Origin: Microvirga sp. VF16
Lineage (GTDB): Bacteria; Pseudomonadota; Alphaproteobacteria; Rhizobiales; Beijerinckiaceae
Assembly (NCBI RefSeq): GCF_016864375.1
Contig: NZ_CP069355.1
Span: 992,001-1,056,000, forward strand
Reading direction: 5' to 3'
DNA: 64,000 nt
Shown: one piece after another, positions 26,220 to 34,170 of the stretch
Layout of the letters: each line of letters opens with the position of its first letter
Position numbering within the stretch: the first letter of the stretch is position 1
Translations under genes and position numbers: made by a program
The notes under the pieces: generated by a model
The model's input: the letters and a program-made list of their open reading frames with translations, nothing else
Told to the model about the DNA's origin: nothing
Database searches by the model: none

Positions 26220-27494
26220 TTACCGACGAAGTAGCTTTTTTGTTTCGTCGACCATATAGGCCATAGCCTTTTCTGGAGTGGTCTGGCCGGTGATGAGCTG
26301 ACGCTGAACTTCGATCATTGAGTCGAAAATCTTGACCGAGTTATTTTCGGGGAATGCATACCAGTCGACCACGCGATCAAGCTGTTCGAGCGAGGCTTTC
26401 TGCAACGGATGCGCGTCAAAGAAATCGCTGAGTTCGCCGCCGGCTTTCACCACCTTCTTGTTGACGGGCATATATCCGGAGTTCTCGACCAGAATCTTCT
26501 GGCCAGCCCCGCTCGCCATGAACTTGAAGAACTGCCAGACTTGCTTCTGCTTCTCGGGGTCGTCGGTCAGCATCATCAGCCCGATACCGGCTCCTGGAAT
26601 CACACCGCTATCGGTCAAGACTGGTAGAGGCTTGATGTCGAAGTCGAAGTTTCCAGCGGCCTCCTTCACGACCCCGGGAATACCAGAAGCGGTGCGGACA
26701 TTGATGCCAAGGGTGCCGGCACTGAACGCCTGTCTTGCCTGTGCAAACGACATATTGGCGGAACCGGAGCGACCAAATTCGGCGATAAGCTCGAGGGCTT
26801 TCATGCCCGCTTCGCTATCGAACATAATCGTTGAGTCATCGGGGCTCATCATGCGCCCGCCATACCCCATCAGGAAAGTCTGGAACATCCAGGCCGAGGT
26901 GGCATCATATTCAAGGTTGATTCCTACGATGTCCTTCCTTAGCCCGTGAATGGCTTTGGAAATTTTGAATATTTCTGGCCATGTATTCGGAAAGTTGTCT
27001 GGATCATAACCGGCAGCCTTAACGAGATCACGGTTGATGTACAGCACCGGGATTGTAGTTGCAAATGGGATAGCGTAAATATTCCCGTTTACAGAGACGG
27101 TTTCCTTCATCGCGGCAGGAAGACCGAGAGCTTCCCATCCGCCATCCGCTTCGATGAATTTGTCGAGCGGCTGCGCCAACTTTCTGCTGGTAAGAAGCTT
27201 GGTGTAGTTCACGGCCTGCTGAACGAAATCGGGCTTTTCTCCGACGATTGCCTGGCGCAGCAAACTTTGAATGGCGGGCTCCCAATTGTCGCCCTGCGGG
27301 ACTTGCTGTACATCGACGCTCGGGAAACGAGCTTCGAATTCGGCTTCCGCGGAATTGTTGACGCCTCTGATTGCCGCAGATGACACGCTTCCAAAATGGA
27401 TAACCTTGCCCTTTGCGTAGCTTGGCTGTCCCGCAACTCCAACTAGCGTCAGAGCCGTCAAGCCTGAGAGGAGTTCTCTTCTGTTAAGTTCCAT
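26220..27494 (-). CDS. Extracellular solute-binding protein, family 1, with Tat-like signal
   Basis: The 424-residue protein begins 'MELNRRELLSGLTALTLVG'; the RR followed by ELL and a hydrophobic core resembles a twin-arginine signal, unlike the Sec signals of the other SBPs here. The mature part has 'FPSVDVQQVPQGDNWEPA', 'KPDFVQQAV', 'YAIPFATTIPVLYINRDLVKAAG', 'SAWMFQTFLM' and 'VWQFFKFMASGAGQKI'. It is encoded directly after the ATPase-permease-permease block (27.6-30.5 kb) on the same strand and is its most likely partner. Downstream follow the aminotransferase and hydrolases of the operon. Confidence 0.88.
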   Translation of the reverse strand: MELNRRELLSGLTALTLVGVAGQPSYAKGKVIHFGSVSSAAIRGVNNSAEAEFEARFPSVDVQQVPQGDNWEPAIQSLLRQAIVGEKPDFVQQAVNYTKLLTSRKLAQPLDKFIEADGGWEALGLPAAMKETVSVNGNIYAIPFATTIPVLYINRDLVKAAGYDPDNFPNTWPEIFKISKAIHGLRKDIVGINLEYDATSAWMFQTFLMGYGGRMMSPDDSTIMFDSEAGMKALELIAEFGRSGSANMSFAQARQAFSAGTLGINVRTASGIPGVVKEAAGNFDFDIKPLPVLTDSGVIPGAGIGLMMLTDDPEKQKQVWQFFKFMASGAGQKILVENSGYMPVNKKVVKAGGELSDFFDAHPLQKASLEQLDRVVDWYAFPENNSVKIFDSMIEVQRQLITGQTTPEKAMAYMVDETKKLLRR

Positions 27495-27559
27495 GACCAG
27501 CTCCTTGGTTCATCTGTTCGTTCGCTTCGATCCGCATCAATTAAGGGGTCGCTATAAGG

Positions 27560-28396
27560 TCACTTCACGGCTCCACCTGTGAGGCCTTCGACGAACCAGC
27601 GTTGGGCGGCGAGGAAGGCGATGATGAGCGGCGCGACCACGAGTGTGGCGGCGGCCATGAGCGGGCCATAGTCGTTGCCGGCCTCCTCGTTCTTGAAGAT
27701 CAGGATGCCGAGCGGCGGCGGCATCAGGGACGGGTCGCGCACCGCAATCAGCGGCCAGAACAGGCTGTTCCAGTGGGATACGACCGAGAAGATCCCGAAG
27801 GCGATGGTGGCCGGCAGCGCCATCGGCACCATGATCTTCCAGACGATCGCCAGTTCCGATAAGCCGTCGAGGCGGGCGGCGTGCACGACATCGTCGGGAA
27901 TGGTCTTGAAGAACTGCCGGAACAGGAAGATGCCAAACGGCGAGACGACATAGGGAAAGACCAGCGCCGCATAAGTGTTGAGAATCCCCAGTTTATAGCC
28001 GACGATAAAGAGCGGGAGCGCCAGCACTTCGTGCGGCAGGAGGAGCGCGATCAGCACGAGTGCGAAGAGGAGATTGCGACTGGGAAAGTTGAGCTTGGCC
28101 AGCGCATAGGCGGCCGGCGCGCAAACGGCGATCTGCAGCGCCAGAATTGCGGCGCAGACGATGACGCCGTTCAGCATAAACCGCGGCAGCGGCGAACTCG
28201 TCAGCGCCTTGGTGTAGTTCTCGATGCCGTAGAACTGCTGCGGCCAGAACGAGAAGGAGGCGCGGAAGATCTCGCCCGGCGGCTTGATCGACAGGCTCAC
28301 CATCCAGACGAAGGGGATCAGGATCAGCGCGCCGGTGATCAGAAGGGCTGCGTGGCGGAAGATGGCGGATGGCGGTGCAAGTTTGGATATGCTCAT
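27560..28396 (-). CDS. ABC transporter permease, UgpE/MalG type (copy 2)
   Basis: This 278-residue inner-membrane permease is identical in protein sequence to the one at 16781-17617, with the same EAA loop ('ARLDGLSELAIVWKIMVPMA') and 'VEGLTGGAVK' end. Only the last two codons differ in DNA (GTGAAGTGA here, GTCAAATGA in copy 1), which marks the edge of the duplicated block. Its start overlaps the stop of the UgpA-type gene. It serves the SBPs at 26.2 and 21.6 kb. Confidence 0.93.
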   Translation of the reverse strand: MSISKLAPPSAIFRHAALLITGALILIPFVWMVSLSIKPPGEIFRASFSFWPQQFYGIENYTKALTSSPLPRFMLNGVIVCAAILALQIAVCAPAAYALAKLNFPSRNLLFALVLIALLLPHEVLALPLFIVGYKLGILNTYAALVFPYVVSPFGIFLFRQFFKTIPDDVVHAARLDGLSELAIVWKIMVPMALPATIAFGIFSVVSHWNSLFWPLIAVRDPSLMPPPLGILIFKNEEAGNDYGPLMAAATLVVAPLIIAFLAAQRWFVEGLTGGAVK

Positions 28397-30506
28397 TGGT
28401 AGTGAACCTTCTTGTCCATGACGCGGGCCTGGATCAGCGTCAGCGCGACGACGATGACGAGGAAGACCACGGCAACTGAGGCGCCATAGCCGGTGCGCAG
28501 GTATTCGAAGCTCTCGCGGTAGAGGGTGTAGAGCAGCATCTCGGAGGCATGCCCCGGCCCGCCTTGCGTGAGGATCTGCACCGTGTCGAAGGTCTCGAAG
28601 GCGCGCAGCGCCACGACGATGAAGACGAACATGGTGACGGGTCCGAGCATCGGCAGCGTGACCGTGCGCAGCCGGTCGAGCCAGAGATCGGCGCCGTCGA
28701 TGGCGGCGGCGTCATAGAGGTCCTGCGGGATCGCCTTCAGCCCGGCGAGAAACAGCACCATGGCGTAGCCGAGGTTCTGCCAGATGCCGATCACCGCCAG
28801 CACCGGCAGCACGGTGGTCTCGTCACGCAGCCAGTTGGCGGTCGGGATCCCGAGGCTGGCCAAGCTCTGGTTGACGAGGCCGATGGTCGGATGCAGCAGC
28901 GCCTCCCAGGCGATCGCCATGGCGGTCAGCGTGGCCATGAAGGGCAGGAAGTGGATGGCGCGGTAGAAGGCGCGGCACGACTGGCCGCTTTCGATCAGCA
29001 GCGCGACGCCTAAGCCGAGGAGGATGGTGCCAGGCACGACGAGGGCGACATAGCCGACGGTGTTGACCAGCGAGGCCCGGAAGCCCTCATCGACGAAGAC
29101 CTCGCGGAAGTTGCCGAATCCGACGAAGGCGAGCGAGCTTGCACCGAACTGCCAGTCGGTGAGCGCGATGCCCAAGACGGCGAAGACCGGCAGGAAGAAC
29201 AGGCCCACGAGCAGGACCAGCGCCGGGCCAGCCAGCATCCACGCCGCCAGCGCTTCCATCATGGCCCGCCGGCGGGCCGGTGAGGTGGCGGCGGAGGGGA
29301 ATGATCGAACGCCACTGGTCGCGGGCGGCTCGCCGGACGGGCCGGAAAGGGCAAGAGGCTTGCTCATCGGGCCCACTCCCGGATCGGCGTGACGGAGGCC
29401 CCGCTGGACGCCGCTTCCCCCCGCAGCCGTTGCCCAGTGCGCGTGAACAGGAGCACGCGCTCCGGCCGGATGCCGACATGCAGCGTCTGGCCGGGCGCGA
29501 TCTGCGGCGCCCGCTCAGTGAGCAGCCGGGCGATCACCGGATGATCAGTCCCTGGAACATCGAGATGCACGTACAGGTCGGAGCCCATGTGCTCGACCAG
29601 CCGGACCGCCCCGGTGAGCGCCCCCGGCCCGCCGTGGTCAGTGAGATGGAAGGCTTCCGGACGGATGCCGAGCGTGAGCGGCGATCCTGGTTCCCGGGTG
29701 AGGTCGACGGCGAGCACCGTGCCTGCCACGTCGACCAGGCCTCGTTCCCGCACCACCGCCTCGAGCAGGTTGATCTTCGGCGAGCCGATGAACTCGGCCA
29801 CCCGCCGGTCGTCCGGATCGGTGTAGATCTGCTGCGGCGGCGCAACCTGCAGCAGCTCGCCGTCGAGCATCACCGCGACCCGGTCGGACAGCGTCATGGC
29901 CTCGGCCTGGTCGTGGGTGACATAGACGAAGGTGACGCCGAGCCGCTGGTGCAGCTCCTTGATCTCGGCCCGCATCTGCACCCGGAGCTTGGCGTCGAGA
30001 TTGGACAGGGGCTCGTCCATCAGGAACACGGCCGGATGGCGCACCATGGCGCGGCCGACGGCAACACGCTGGCGCTGGCCGCCGGAGAGCTGGCCGGGCT
30101 TTCTCGCCAGCAGGTGGCCGATGCCGAGGGACTTGGCGGTGCGGGTGACCTCCGCGTCGATCTCCGCGGCCGTTGTCTTCGTGCCCGGCAGCCAGCGGCC
30201 GAGCAGCGGCAGCCTCTGGACGGCCGAGAGCCGGCGCATCCGCAGCGGCAGCGCCATGTTGGCGGCAACCGTCATGTGCGGATAGAGCGCGTAGGACTGG
30301 AACACCATCGCCACGTCGCGCTGCTTCGGCCGCAGGCCGTCCACCGCCCGCACGCCAATTGCGACCGAACCGCTGTCCTGCGTTTCCAGTCCGGCAATTA
30401 TTCGCAAGAGTGTGGACTTCCCGCAACCTGATGGTCCAAGCAGCGTCAGAAACTCCCCGTCCGCAATCTCAAGGGACACGTCACGCAACACAGGAGTCGC
30501 GCCAAA
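27567..30506 (-). repeat. 2,940-bp inverted duplication, copy 2 (ABC transporter block)
   Basis: This is the reverse-complement partner of 14671-17610, of equal length, and it ends at the same codons of the ATPase and UgpE-type genes. Exact identity over the whole 2.9 kb contrasts with the unrelated SBPs on either side, so the event is recent or maintained by gene conversion. Confidence 0.93.
28393..29367 (-). CDS. ABC transporter permease, UgpA/MalF type (copy 2)
   Basis: This is identical to the 324-residue permease at 15810-16784, including the EAA loop 'AAIDGADLWLDRLRTVTLPM'. Start and stop overlap the neighbouring genes by 4 bp (ATGA), as in copy 1. With the UgpE-type partner it forms the channel of the importer expressed from the large minus-strand operon. 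Confidence 0.92.
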   Translation of the reverse strand: MSKPLALSGPSGEPPATSGVRSFPSAATSPARRRAMMEALAAWMLAGPALVLLVGLFFLPVFAVLGIALTDWQFGASSLAFVGFGNFREVFVDEGFRASLVNTVGYVALVVPGTILLGLGVALLIESGQSCRAFYRAIHFLPFMATLTAMAIAWEALLHPTIGLVNQSLASLGIPTANWLRDETTVLPVLAVIGIWQNLGYAMVLFLAGLKAIPQDLYDAAAIDGADLWLDRLRTVTLPMLGPVTMFVFIVVALRAFETFDTVQILTQGGPGHASEMLLYTLYRESFEYLRTGYGASVAVVFLVIVVALTLIQARVMDKKVHYQ

Positions 30507-30542
30507 ATTTTTGATGATACGATCAAGGGTAATGCTGGCCAT
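29364..30542 (-). CDS. ugpC: ABC transporter ATP-binding protein, UgpC/MalK type (copy 2)
   Basis: This 392-residue ATPase is identical to copy 1 from 'FGATPVLRDVSLEIADGEF' onward, with Walker A GPSGCGKST, LSGGQ and 'VFLMDEP'. Its first 13 codons ('MASITLDRIIKN') are different and look like a normal UgpC start, so here too the junction sits at codon 13-14. It follows the phosphodiesterase gene by 9 bp on the same strand and leads the transporter block of the operon regulated from 32.1 kb. Confidence 0.93.
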   Translation of the reverse strand: MASITLDRIIKNFGATPVLRDVSLEIADGEFLTLLGPSGCGKSTLLRIIAGLETQDSGSVAIGVRAVDGLRPKQRDVAMVFQSYALYPHMTVAANMALPLRMRRLSAVQRLPLLGRWLPGTKTTAAEIDAEVTRTAKSLGIGHLLARKPGQLSGGQRQRVAVGRAMVRHPAVFLMDEPLSNLDAKLRVQMRAEIKELHQRLGVTFVYVTHDQAEAMTLSDRVAVMLDGELLQVAPPQQIYTDPDDRRVAEFIGSPKINLLEAVVRERGLVDVAGTVLAVDLTREPGSPLTLGIRPEAFHLTDHGGPGALTGAVRLVEHMGSDLYVHLDVPGTDHPVIARLLTERAPQIAPGQTLHVGIRPERVLLFTRTGQRLRGEAASSGASVTPIREWAR

Positions 30543-30551
30543 ATCGGATCC

Positions 30552-32060
30552 TCACGCCTGCATCTGTCTGGCGGCGACTGCTGCCTGGGACCCGGCCCAG
30601 CCACCATCTAGGTAACTTGTGGATCCCACCTGCACACGCCGCAGGGCCTGCGAATAGCCACCGATAGTTGCCTCGAAAATTTCCGTTTTGATCTCGGTTA
30701 CGATCGGCCACTCGCCGTCCATCGCTTCGAACAGAACCCGACCGCTCATGGTGGCAGGAGGGATGATGCCAAGGAGATGAAGGATGGTTGGGGCAAAGTC
30801 GCAGATATTAGTCGGTGTTAGCGAAACGAATCCTGATCCGCGGAACGCCGGGCCTGCCACAATGCCCACTGCAGCAAGTTCCTTGGGATGCAGCCCGCCG
30901 TGGACGCCGAGACCCGGCCGGCGGTCATTGTCGTAAAAGGTGCCGCCAACGAGACCAAACGGGTCGACGCTGTCGTCTGCGCGGAAAGCAAAATAGACAT
31001 CCGGGGTGCGGGCGTGGTCGGCGAAGACGAGATGAGTGCCGAGGCTGCCAGGTGCAATACCCTCGACCTCGTTCCTGGGAGCGGTGAACACCGGCCCGCA
31101 CCACGGCTGTGCGGTGACAACTTCAACAAGCTGCGCCAATCTCACTGGCGACCGCTCTGACAGATAGAGTGCACCAACTTGGCCGGGGACGACGACCACG
31201 TCGATACCGACATCCGGCGCAGTTCCAGGCGAGAAGCCGGCACGGCACAAACTGTCGGCCACGGACACGCGGGTGTGGGCGGTGATGTGGCCGTGGTCGG
31301 AAGCGATGATGATCTGGACGCCAGCATCCTTGCCTTCTGCTTCCCACCAGTCGATCAATCGTCCGAGTTGGCGATCGCAGAACGCGATGACCTCACGCGT
31401 CTTGGAAGCACCGGTGCCGTTGAGGTGAGAGCAGGTGTCCGGCTCGCCGTAGGACAGGATCGTCACGTCAGGCTTAAGCCTCGGCCATAAGAGGTCCAAG
31501 AAGGTGGACGTAATCAATGCCTGGGCCTCGATATCCGGCTCGCCCTTGGGAGGAACAGGCGGGAGAACGCCGAAACGCGCTTCGACCTCGGCCAGCATAT
31601 CATTGGGTGTGCACGCTTCCCTGAAATGACCGGAAAGCCGGACGTGGCCAAATTGCTCCGCTTTGTGGTGGAAAAGACGTGTTGTGCCGGGCGTGTTCGT
31701 GGCGAGCACCGCGAGGCTTCGACCGTTCGCCGCAAGGATCTCGCCCAGTGTTGGGGCCGACATCAGTCGCCCGCCGCTTTCGCGGTTCAACTCATCCAAA
31801 AGCACGGCATTGGAAGTATCGATATAGCGCGGCGGGGTCGTGGCGCGGTCGACATATTTGTTGCCTACCATGCCGTGACGGCTCGCTGTAGTGCCGGTCA
31901 CTAGGCTTGGAAAGGCCGATCGCGTCTCACTCGGATAGATCGTCCGATGCTGCGCCAGCGTCACGCCGGCATTCTGCAATCGGCAGATATTGGGCGTCAG
32001 TTTCCGGTCAATGAGGTCTGGTCGGAGCCCATCAAAGCTGACCAGCAAAAATCGAGGCAT
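30552..32060 (-). CDS. Alkaline-phosphatase-superfamily phosphodiesterase (type I PDE/nucleotide pyrophosphatase family)
   Basis: From ATG 32060, preceded by AAGGGAGA, the 502-residue protein has the metal and nucleophile motifs of PF01663: 'SFDGLRPD' (Asp10), 'PSETRSAFPSLVTG' with nucleophile Thr46 aligned to NPP 'PTKTFPN', 'YGEPDTCSHLNG' and 'IIASDHGHITAH' (about 250-260). Such enzymes cleave phosphodiesters, pyrophosphates or, as PhnA, the C-P bond of phosphonoacetate. No signal peptide is visible, so it acts in the cytoplasm on an imported compound. It is the first gene of the large minus-strand operon and diverges from the PhnF-like regulator. Its first 84 or so codons are duplicated at 40513-40766. 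Confidence 0.85.
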   Translation of the reverse strand: MPRFLLVSFDGLRPDLIDRKLTPNICRLQNAGVTLAQHRTIYPSETRSAFPSLVTGTTASRHGMVGNKYVDRATTPPRYIDTSNAVLLDELNRESGGRLMSAPTLGEILAANGRSLAVLATNTPGTTRLFHHKAEQFGHVRLSGHFREACTPNDMLAEVEARFGVLPPVPPKGEPDIEAQALITSTFLDLLWPRLKPDVTILSYGEPDTCSHLNGTGASKTREVIAFCDRQLGRLIDWWEAEGKDAGVQIIIASDHGHITAHTRVSVADSLCRAGFSPGTAPDVGIDVVVVPGQVGALYLSERSPVRLAQLVEVVTAQPWCGPVFTAPRNEVEGIAPGSLGTHLVFADHARTPDVYFAFRADDSVDPFGLVGGTFYDNDRRPGLGVHGGLHPKELAAVGIVAGPAFRGSGFVSLTPTNICDFAPTILHLLGIIPPATMSGRVLFEAMDGEWPIVTEIKTEIFEATIGGYSQALRRVQVGSTSYLDGGWAGSQAAVAARQMQA

Positions 32061-32115
32061 GATATCTCCCTTCAATGGTTCACTCGGTTGCCTGCGTCGG
32101 CAATCTGTTGTAGTA

Positions 32116-32128
32116 GACTAGACTAGTC
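32116..32128. promoter_or_regulatory. Palindromic operator candidate (GACTAG-A-CTAGTC)
   Basis: A perfect 6+1+6 palindrome lies midway between the divergent phosphodiesterase (start 32060) and GntR (start 32207) genes. Size and TCTAGA-like core resemble known PhnF/HutC-type GntR operators, so it is the likely autoregulatory site. It is present again at 40822-40834. Confidence 0.55.
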
Positions 32129-32141
32129 GTAGCGTAGAGGC

Positions 32142-32160
32142 AGTGACGTTTTTATGACAA
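32142..32160 (-). promoter_or_regulatory. Weak Pho-box candidate
   Basis: Read on the minus strand the sequence is TTGTCAT-AAAA-ACGTCAC, two CTGTCAT-like repeats with the 4-bp spacer of PhoB sites but several mismatches in the second half. It points toward the phosphodiesterase/transporter operon. The same bases occur at 40848-40866. Confidence 0.35.
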
Positions 32161-32206
32161 GAGAAAAAGCATCGTTCGTGGCTCCTAAAGGCGAGAAAGG
32201 TTGAGA

Positions 32207-32944
32207 ATGGCAAACGCAGGAGTGACGCTATGGCGCCAAATCAGCGAAGCTTTGGCCTCCGAGATCGAGGAAGAGGTGCTCATGCCGGGGGACAGATTGC
32301 CCTCCAGCGCTGAGTTGGGCACGCGGTTCGGCGTCAACAGACTTACGGTTCTGAAAGCCATCAGCCATCTCCAAAGTGAGGGACTTGTACGAACCGAACG
32401 CGGCGGCGGTATCTATGTTGAGAAGATTATTCCCTACCGCATGGGTGCACGCACCCGATTTGAGGAAAATCTTCTTGAACAAAATCGCAGCCCAAGCCGC
32501 GAGATCCTGTCCGTCGAGCAAAGGCGCGCGTCGAAGCGCATCGCCTCGGCGCTGCAAATCAAGACCGGAGATCCGGTGGTGCTCGTCGTACTCGTGACTG
32601 CAGCAGATGGTCTTCCTGTGAGTTATAATCAAAACTTCTTCCCCCAGTCCCGTTTGCCCGAGATCTATGACAGCTTTCATCGGCTATCCGGCACCAGCCG
32701 GACCGATATCTCCACCAGAGCAATCCTGGCCTCCCACGGTGTCAGCGACTTCCGCCGCCGGTCGATCCGTATCAGAGGTCGAACACCGACTCCGAGTGAG
32801 GTCGCACATTTGCGAATGGCTCCATCCGAGACAGTATTTGAAGTAGAAGTGAACAATGTTGACGCCCAAAACGTCCCCGTTGTTCACGGCATCACGGCGT
32901 TCTGTAGCACACGGGTGGAGTTCGTGATGGAACTCGACGAGTGA
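32207..32944 (+). CDS. GntR-family regulator with UTRA domain (PhnF-like)
   Basis: ATG 32207 follows GAGAAAGG. The 245-residue protein has an N-terminal winged helix ('PGDRLPSSAELGTRFGVNRL' then 'TVLKAISHLQSEGLVRTERGGGIYV') and a C-terminal UTRA domain ('REILSVEQRRASKRIASALQIKTGDPVVLV', then 'VVHGITAFCSTRVEFVMEL'). HutC/PhnF members repress transport and catabolic genes until a small ligand binds; PhnF responds to phosphonate or phosphate-related compounds. It diverges from the 12-gene minus-strand operon, with a palindromic site between them, and precedes the LysR regulator. It most likely controls both directions. A truncated copy fused to the LysR end is at 40913-41152. Confidence 0.88.
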   Translation: MANAGVTLWRQISEALASEIEEEVLMPGDRLPSSAELGTRFGVNRLTVLKAISHLQSEGLVRTERGGGIYVEKIIPYRMGARTRFEENLLEQNRSPSREILSVEQRRASKRIASALQIKTGDPVVLVVLVTAADGLPVSYNQNFFPQSRLPEIYDSFHRLSGTSRTDISTRAILASHGVSDFRRRSIRIRGRTPTPSEVAHLRMAPSETVFEVEVNNVDAQNVPVVHGITAFCSTRVEFVMELDE

Positions 32945-33029
32945 CTGGAACTGTGACCTTGATCAGGATTCACGCTTCAAACTGAAACGTAAAGCACATT
33001 ATTCTAACATAACCGTCGGTCATGCTAAC

Positions 33030-33938
33030 ATGCGTCGCTTGCCGCCTCTACATGCCCTCCGCGCCTTCGAAGCTGCCGCCCGCCATCAGAGCGTGACGAA
33101 AGCTGCCGAGGAACTTGGCGTTTCTCACAGTGCGGTGAGTCAGCACATTCGGACACTGGAAGATCACTTCGGGCAGCTCCTGTTCAAACGGGATGGGCGC
33201 CGGCTTGAGCTCACAGACAGTGCAAGGCTGTTTCTCGAGGACGTGAGTTCAGCCTTCGATCGGATTTGTTTATCGGCAGAACATCTGCGGACAGGAGGCG
33301 TATCAACGATCACAGTGAATGCGACGCCGTCGTTCGCAATGCGCTGGCTGATACCGAGATCCTCAAGATACCAAATCGAGAATCCGCATGTCCGAGTGGT
33401 TGTCGAAACGTCCCAAGATGACGGCATAGACCATCTGACGAAATCCTATGACTTCGTATTCCGTCGCGGACCTATGCAGAAGATCGACCATGATTGCCGC
33501 AAGGTGATCGACGACGCCGCCACAGCATTGCTTTCTCCAAGCACTGCACCGAGTCCAGCTTCTCCCGAAGAACTACGCCACTCGATCCTACTGCACATTA
33601 AATCGCGGCCGCACGCTTGGCGGCAGTGGTTCGGCGTATGTGGGATCGTAATCGACGCGCCCTCTGTTGGACCATTTTATGATCATTTTTTCTTATCTCT
33701 TCAGGCTGCTATAAACGGTCTGGGAGTGGCTCTAGGGCCGCTGTGCCTCGTCGAGGACGACATTCGCGACAATCGTCTAGTCGCTCCGTTTCGGGAGTGG
33801 GTCCTTTCTGGGCCAGGCTTTCACGTCATGTACCCCCAGGCCGTAGTTCGTAGCCGGCATCACCGAGCGTTCCTTGAGGCATTGGTTGAGGAAGGCAGGC
33901 GGCAGACGGAAATCGTCGCGGCCGCTTCGTTAGCTTGA
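33030..33938 (+). CDS. LysR-family regulator, GcvA type (PalR candidate)
   Basis: The 302-residue protein starts with a classical LysR helix-turn-helix ('LHALRAFEAAARHQSVTKAA', 'EELGVSHSAVSQHIRTLEDH') and has the GcvA-like effector domain ('ITVNATPSFAMRWLIPRSSRYQIENP'; 'GLGVALGPLCLVEDDI'). In Variovorax sp. Pal2 a LysR regulator, PalR, activates palB-palA for phosphonoalanine use. Here the decayed palB/palA remnant follows 130 bp downstream, and the second copy of its C-terminus directly precedes intact palB-palA at 41.3 kb. It may therefore activate that operon in trans; this is inference. Confidence 0.85.
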   Translation: MRRLPPLHALRAFEAAARHQSVTKAAEELGVSHSAVSQHIRTLEDHFGQLLFKRDGRRLELTDSARLFLEDVSSAFDRICLSAEHLRTGGVSTITVNATPSFAMRWLIPRSSRYQIENPHVRVVVETSQDDGIDHLTKSYDFVFRRGPMQKIDHDCRKVIDDAATALLSPSTAPSPASPEELRHSILLHIKSRPHAWRQWFGVCGIVIDAPSVGPFYDHFFLSLQAAINGLGVALGPLCLVEDDIRDNRLVAPFREWVLSGPGFHVMYPQAVVRSRHHRAFLEALVEEGRRQTEIVAAASLA

Positions 33939-34085
33939 GTTACATGAATGTAAGGATTTCATACTGGTCTGAAACCGATCCGCTGACCAATATGCGGACA
34001 GCAAGTGCGCGGAATTCACTGAGCGACGAAGTTGTCCAGCGGAGTCCGGAGTTTCATTCAGAGAGCCAGTATGAAAATTGTAGCC
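33752..34085 (+). repeat. Direct repeat C, copy 1 (334 bp)
   Basis: This block is identical to 40966-41299 (offset 7,214). It covers the last 62 codons of the LysR gene, the intergenic region and the first five codons of the palB-type gene (through GTAGCC). Beyond it the two loci diverge: intact palB on the right, a deletion remnant on the left. Confidence 0.92.
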
Positions 34086-34162
34086 ATCATACCCGTGGAG
34101 GAAATTTCCGCCTTCAGAAGATGGATCAGGTCAAGACCGACGAAAAGCCATTCCCGAAATAG
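34071..34162 (+). pseudogene. Deletion remnant of a palB-palA pair
   Basis: The sequence begins with the first codons of the aminotransferase (ATG AAA ATT GTA GCC at 34071) and then continues with the end of a PalA-type gene: 'PVEE' followed, after a one-base frameshift, by 'FRLQKMDQVKTDEKPFPK'. The intact PalA ends 'FRLQKMDQVKADEKRFLA', so this tail is related but diverged. Everything from codon 6 of palB to the last about 20 codons of palA (about 2 kb in the intact locus) is gone. Confidence 0.8.
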
Positions 34163-34170
34163 GAGATGCC

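Larger units (their letters stand above)
31807..32263 (+). repeat. Direct repeat B, copy 1 (457 bp)
   Basis: The block is repeated at 40513-40969 in the same orientation (offset 8,706). It carries the start of the phosphodiesterase gene, the whole divergent promoter region and the first 19 codons of the GntR gene. In the second copy it is joined to repeat A through a shared GCATT and to repeat C through a shared CGAG. Confidence 0.92.

Noticed and set aside
29280..30431. Long open frame (383 codons) opposite the duplicated ATPase gene, and its twin at 14746-15897
   Set aside because: It is the antisense shadow of a GC-rich ABC ATPase with Walker and signature motifs on the other strand; the predicted product is His/Arg-rich without family features.
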